Shown piece by piece: positions 62,137 to 64,000 of a stretch of DNA of 64,000 nucleotides; the first letter of the stretch is position 1; each line of letters opens with the position of its first letter. The notes beneath the pieces were generated by a model, which saw nothing but the letters and a program-made list of their open reading frames with translations, did not search any database and was not told where the DNA came from. This DNA comes from Tetragenococcus osmophilus (GTDB lineage: Bacteria > Bacillota > Bacilli > Lactobacillales > Enterococcaceae), in assembly GCF_003795125.1 (NCBI RefSeq), contig NZ_CP027783.1, positions 1,364,001 to 1,428,000 on the forward strand. The letters run 5' to 3'. The position numbers and the translations under genes are program-made.

Positions 62137-62540
62137 GGGAAGGACCTCCTTTCAAAAAAATTAGGAAAATGCTTCGATACTGTGGGCTTCCCAAGATACA
62201 CGTTGTGTAATCACAACCTCGTTTACGAGAATATAATGACAAAGGGCAAGAGCTGCTTTTCCACCTTCTACTCAAGGTAGGCTTGTCCAAATGTCGAAAC
62301 AGATAGTGTGTTGGTAATGATAACAACGGTCTGGGTTGCATGCTTAAACGCGTAGACAGAACTACAGGAGGAAATAGCACAATCCCATGTGGATCCTTTC
62401 CACTGACTATTATATCTCAGGAACCACACAATATCGAAACAAGATCCCAAACGCCCTCCGCTCGTTCAAGAATCACGAGCTGCGCGGAGCTCCGCTCCTT
62501 GCCTTGGCGAGCAAAGCTCGCTTTAACAAAAGGGAAACAT
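62137..62540 (-). ncRNA. putative IS110 bridge RNA region
   Basis: About 400 bases 5' of the transposase, on its strand, have no credible gene and at least five hairpins: CTCGTTTACGAG (62218-62229), ACCTTctactcAAGGT, GTGGAtccttTCCAC, the palindrome GCGGAGCTCCGC (about 62483-62494) and GCGAGCaaaGCTCGC. GC content is higher than the host. In IS110 elements this position encodes the bridge RNA that pairs donor and target DNA. Exact RNA ends and guide loops not determined. Confidence 0.5.
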
Positions 62541-62652
62541 TGTGTTGCTTAAAGCTTTTATTGATGAATGTTATTTATTTTATTTTCAAAGAACCAGAAT
62601 GTTTGTATCAGAGATGATGCTTATAAATATATTTTACGAGGAGGAGATCGAC

Positions 62653-63618
62653 ATGTTAATTGCAAATTCTAATAGAGGAGATAGATTCGACGCTCGCACA
62701 TTTAGACAAGAAGAGACACATGAGACTGATTTATTTTGTCCCAGTTGTCATGAGCCCGTATTTTATAAACAAGGGAAGGTAAAGCTCTCCCATTTTGCAC
62801 ATTTTTCTCGCAAAATGTGCAATAGTTTTAGTGAAGGAGAAACGCCTGAGCATTTGGCTGGTAAGGACTTTTTATGTAATTGGTCACAAACAGGAGAGTT
62901 AGAAGCTTATCTGCCTAAGCTACAACAACGGCCTGATATTCTTTATGACCATATTGCTATTGAAGTCCAGTGTTCATTTTTACCAATTGAGCGATTTGTA
63001 GAACGAACACAAAACTACTTAAAACATGGTTACTATCCGTGGTGGTTATTTGGTGAAAATTTTAGCCTTAAGAATAAATTTACTAACTTACAAAAAGCAG
63101 GAACTTATTATCATCGAAGAGGAGGGCTTTATTTGTGGTTAAGTAAAGCCTCGGAAAAAGAAATTTGGTTAGTCTATCATATCGGTTGGCACTACCAGCG
63201 AGGATTTTTTTATCGAGTGAAGAAATGGCCTATTTATAGTTTAAAGTTGAACCAACTTTTTACAACCATACCTAGCAAACCACCTTCTTTACAATGGGAT
63301 GCTAAGCAATATCGTTTTTTTATTTATAAAAAGCTGGGACAAAAACAGAGAAAGATAGTTTACCTACAAGAAAAATTATATTTATTAGGGACTACATTTC
63401 AAGATTTACCAGATTGGTGCTATGAACCTAGTAGGTATCACTTTTTCTTTGAAGATGAGTTATTGTTTTTACGCTTTTGCTATTTAAAAAGCCATTCATT
63501 TATCGAATGGGCTCATCAAATTAAACAGTTAAATCATCCTTGGCTTTATCCTTTGATATCACAAAAAGAAATACTACAAGGGATTTATTTAGAGTGTCAG
63601 AAGTTAGTTGGAAAGTAA
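62653..63618 (+). CDS. coiA: competence protein CoiA
   Basis: The 321-residue protein has an N-terminal zinc ribbon-like part (LFCPSCHEPVFYKQGKVKLSHFAHF), a nuclease-like core with HLAGKDFL, PDILYDHIAIEVQCSFLP (the DxxxxxxIEVQ pattern of PD-(D/E)XK enzymes) and a divergent C-terminus. CoiA is needed late in transformation, with incoming single-stranded DNA. ATG at 62653 has GAGGAGGAG upstream; the frame opens earlier at 62542 without a site. The IS110 element separates it from mecA and probably from its old promoter. Confidence 0.92.
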   Translation: MLIANSNRGDRFDARTFRQEETHETDLFCPSCHEPVFYKQGKVKLSHFAHFSRKMCNSFSEGETPEHLAGKDFLCNWSQTGELEAYLPKLQQRPDILYDHIAIEVQCSFLPIERFVERTQNYLKHGYYPWWLFGENFSLKNKFTNLQKAGTYYHRRGGLYLWLSKASEKEIWLVYHIGWHYQRGFFYRVKKWPIYSLKLNQLFTTIPSKPPSLQWDAKQYRFFIYKKLGQKQRKIVYLQEKLYLLGTTFQDLPDWCYEPSRYHFFFEDELLFLRFCYLKSHSFIEWAHQIKQLNHPWLYPLISQKEILQGIYLECQKLVGK

Positions 63619-63712
63619 GAGAAGCTTTTGCAGGTAAAAAAAGTTATGGTAAACTTGTATTATAAATAGCAGAAAGAGTGTTTCTTATCTGCCTAGTAAA
63701 GGAGAAGATTAG

Positions 63713-64000
63713 ATGTCTGAGACGAAGAAATTACCTAAACGTGATGAAGTTCCTGAAGAACTGACCTGGGATTTAACAAAAATCTTTTCAGATGACCAAG
63801 CATTTGAAGAAGCGTTTAAAGAACTAGACGAAAAATTAAAATATGCAGATTCTTATAAGGGAACATTAGAAAATGGTCCGGAAGCATTTTTGGCTGCTTT
63901 GGAGTATTTACTAGATGTTTCGCGACAATTGGAAACAGTTTATGTTTATAGTCATTTGAAAAATGATCAAGATACTTCCAATACTACTTACCAAGCTCTT
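63713..64000 (+). CDS. pepF: oligoendopeptidase F (5' part only)
   Basis: The first 96 residues are visible before the window ends. LPKRDEVPEELTWDLTKIFS is the typical PepF N-terminus and the next residues continue the helical lid domain (LENGPEAFLAALEYLLDVSR). The zinc motif is beyond the window. It follows coiA by about 95 bases with AAAGGAGAAG upstream; coiA-pepF order is common in Bacilli. Confidence 0.9.
   Translation, partial: MSETKKLPKRDEVPEELTWDLTKIFSDDQAFEEAFKELDEKLKYADSYKGTLENGPEAFLAALEYLLDVSRQLETVYVYSHLKNDQDTSNTTYQAL

Larger units (their letters stand above)
60830..62540 (-). mobile_element. IS110-family insertion sequence (ends approximate)
   Basis: It holds one IS110 transposase and a long non-coding stretch on its 5' side. 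IS110 elements lack inverted repeats and most make no target duplication, so the ends cannot be placed from sequence alone; the range is the transposase plus its non-coding flank up to about the last GC-rich hairpin at 62505-62522. It lies between mecA and coiA. Confidence 0.6.

Noticed and set aside
62340-62617. Three short rightward ORFs in the IS110 non-coding region
   Set aside because: They overlap each other in different frames, lack ribosome-binding sites and resemble no protein family; the hairpin content points to RNA.

Overview
The window comes from a low-GC Gram-positive chromosome of the Lactobacillales. Gene content and order point to Enterococcaceae, most probably Tetragenococcus or a close Enterococcus relative. 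The signs are mecA-coiA-pepF, the yunD/yutD/yutF/TIGR01906 membrane-protein run, a pyruvate oxidase, paired FluC genes, a large CPA1-type Na+/H+ antiporter and several insertion sequences. The genus is inferred from these features, not proven.

Layout. 1-5000: end of a GH1 phospho-glycosidase, a Ser/Thr/Glu-rich exported protein, KptA, cysK, a 42-bp hairpin tandem array, acetolactate decarboxylase and a DJ-1 protein. 4933-7781: a cysteine operon (O-acetylserine-dependent cystathionine beta-synthase, cystathionine lyase, short serine acetyltransferase). It is preceded by a promoter, a 23-codon leader ORF with three Cys codons and a perfect terminator, which together look like ribosome-mediated cysteine attenuation. 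7843-11327: lipoate ligase, antiporter and a small RHH protein. 11585-16205: a PRD regulator, a fructose-type PTS and an AlsE-like epimerase, probably for allulose or a similar sugar. 16361-22908: cyclase, a solitary SufB, flavodoxin, pyruvate oxidase, a 41-bp tandem repeat and a BAAT-type hydrolase. 23014-24655: an ISLre2-type element with 9-bp target repeats.

25083-30895: a divergent diaminopimelate/lysine region (dapA-dapB-dapH leftward; deacetylase-lysA-dapF rightward). 30980-40265: YugP protease, TadA, SRP RNA, tRNA-Pro(CGG), the yun/yut operon, a second lipoate ligase, an MdoB-like phosphoglycerol transferase and EF-P. 40574-42965: rnfC and rnfD alone, with a cre-like site and no other Rnf subunits. 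43047-46404: a two-gene ABC exporter and a divergent TetR regulator. 46425-47324: a fluoride riboswitch controlling two FluC genes.

47347-50767: GIY-YIG and TrmN6 genes, then an IS1634-family element flanked by a 332-bp direct duplication that carries the 5' end and promoter of trmN6. 50807-60652: plsC, sbcD, an sbcC interrupted by one in-frame stop codon, a SWIM/SNF2 helicase, Spx and MecA. 60886-62136: an IS110-family transposase whose approximately 400-base upstream non-coding region is hairpin-rich, as expected for a bridge RNA. The element separates mecA from coiA. The window ends inside pepF.

The most notable items are the cysteine leader-peptide attenuator, the 332-bp target duplication that spares its target gene, the putative IS110 bridge RNA, the isolated rnfCD pair and the two hairpin tandem arrays.
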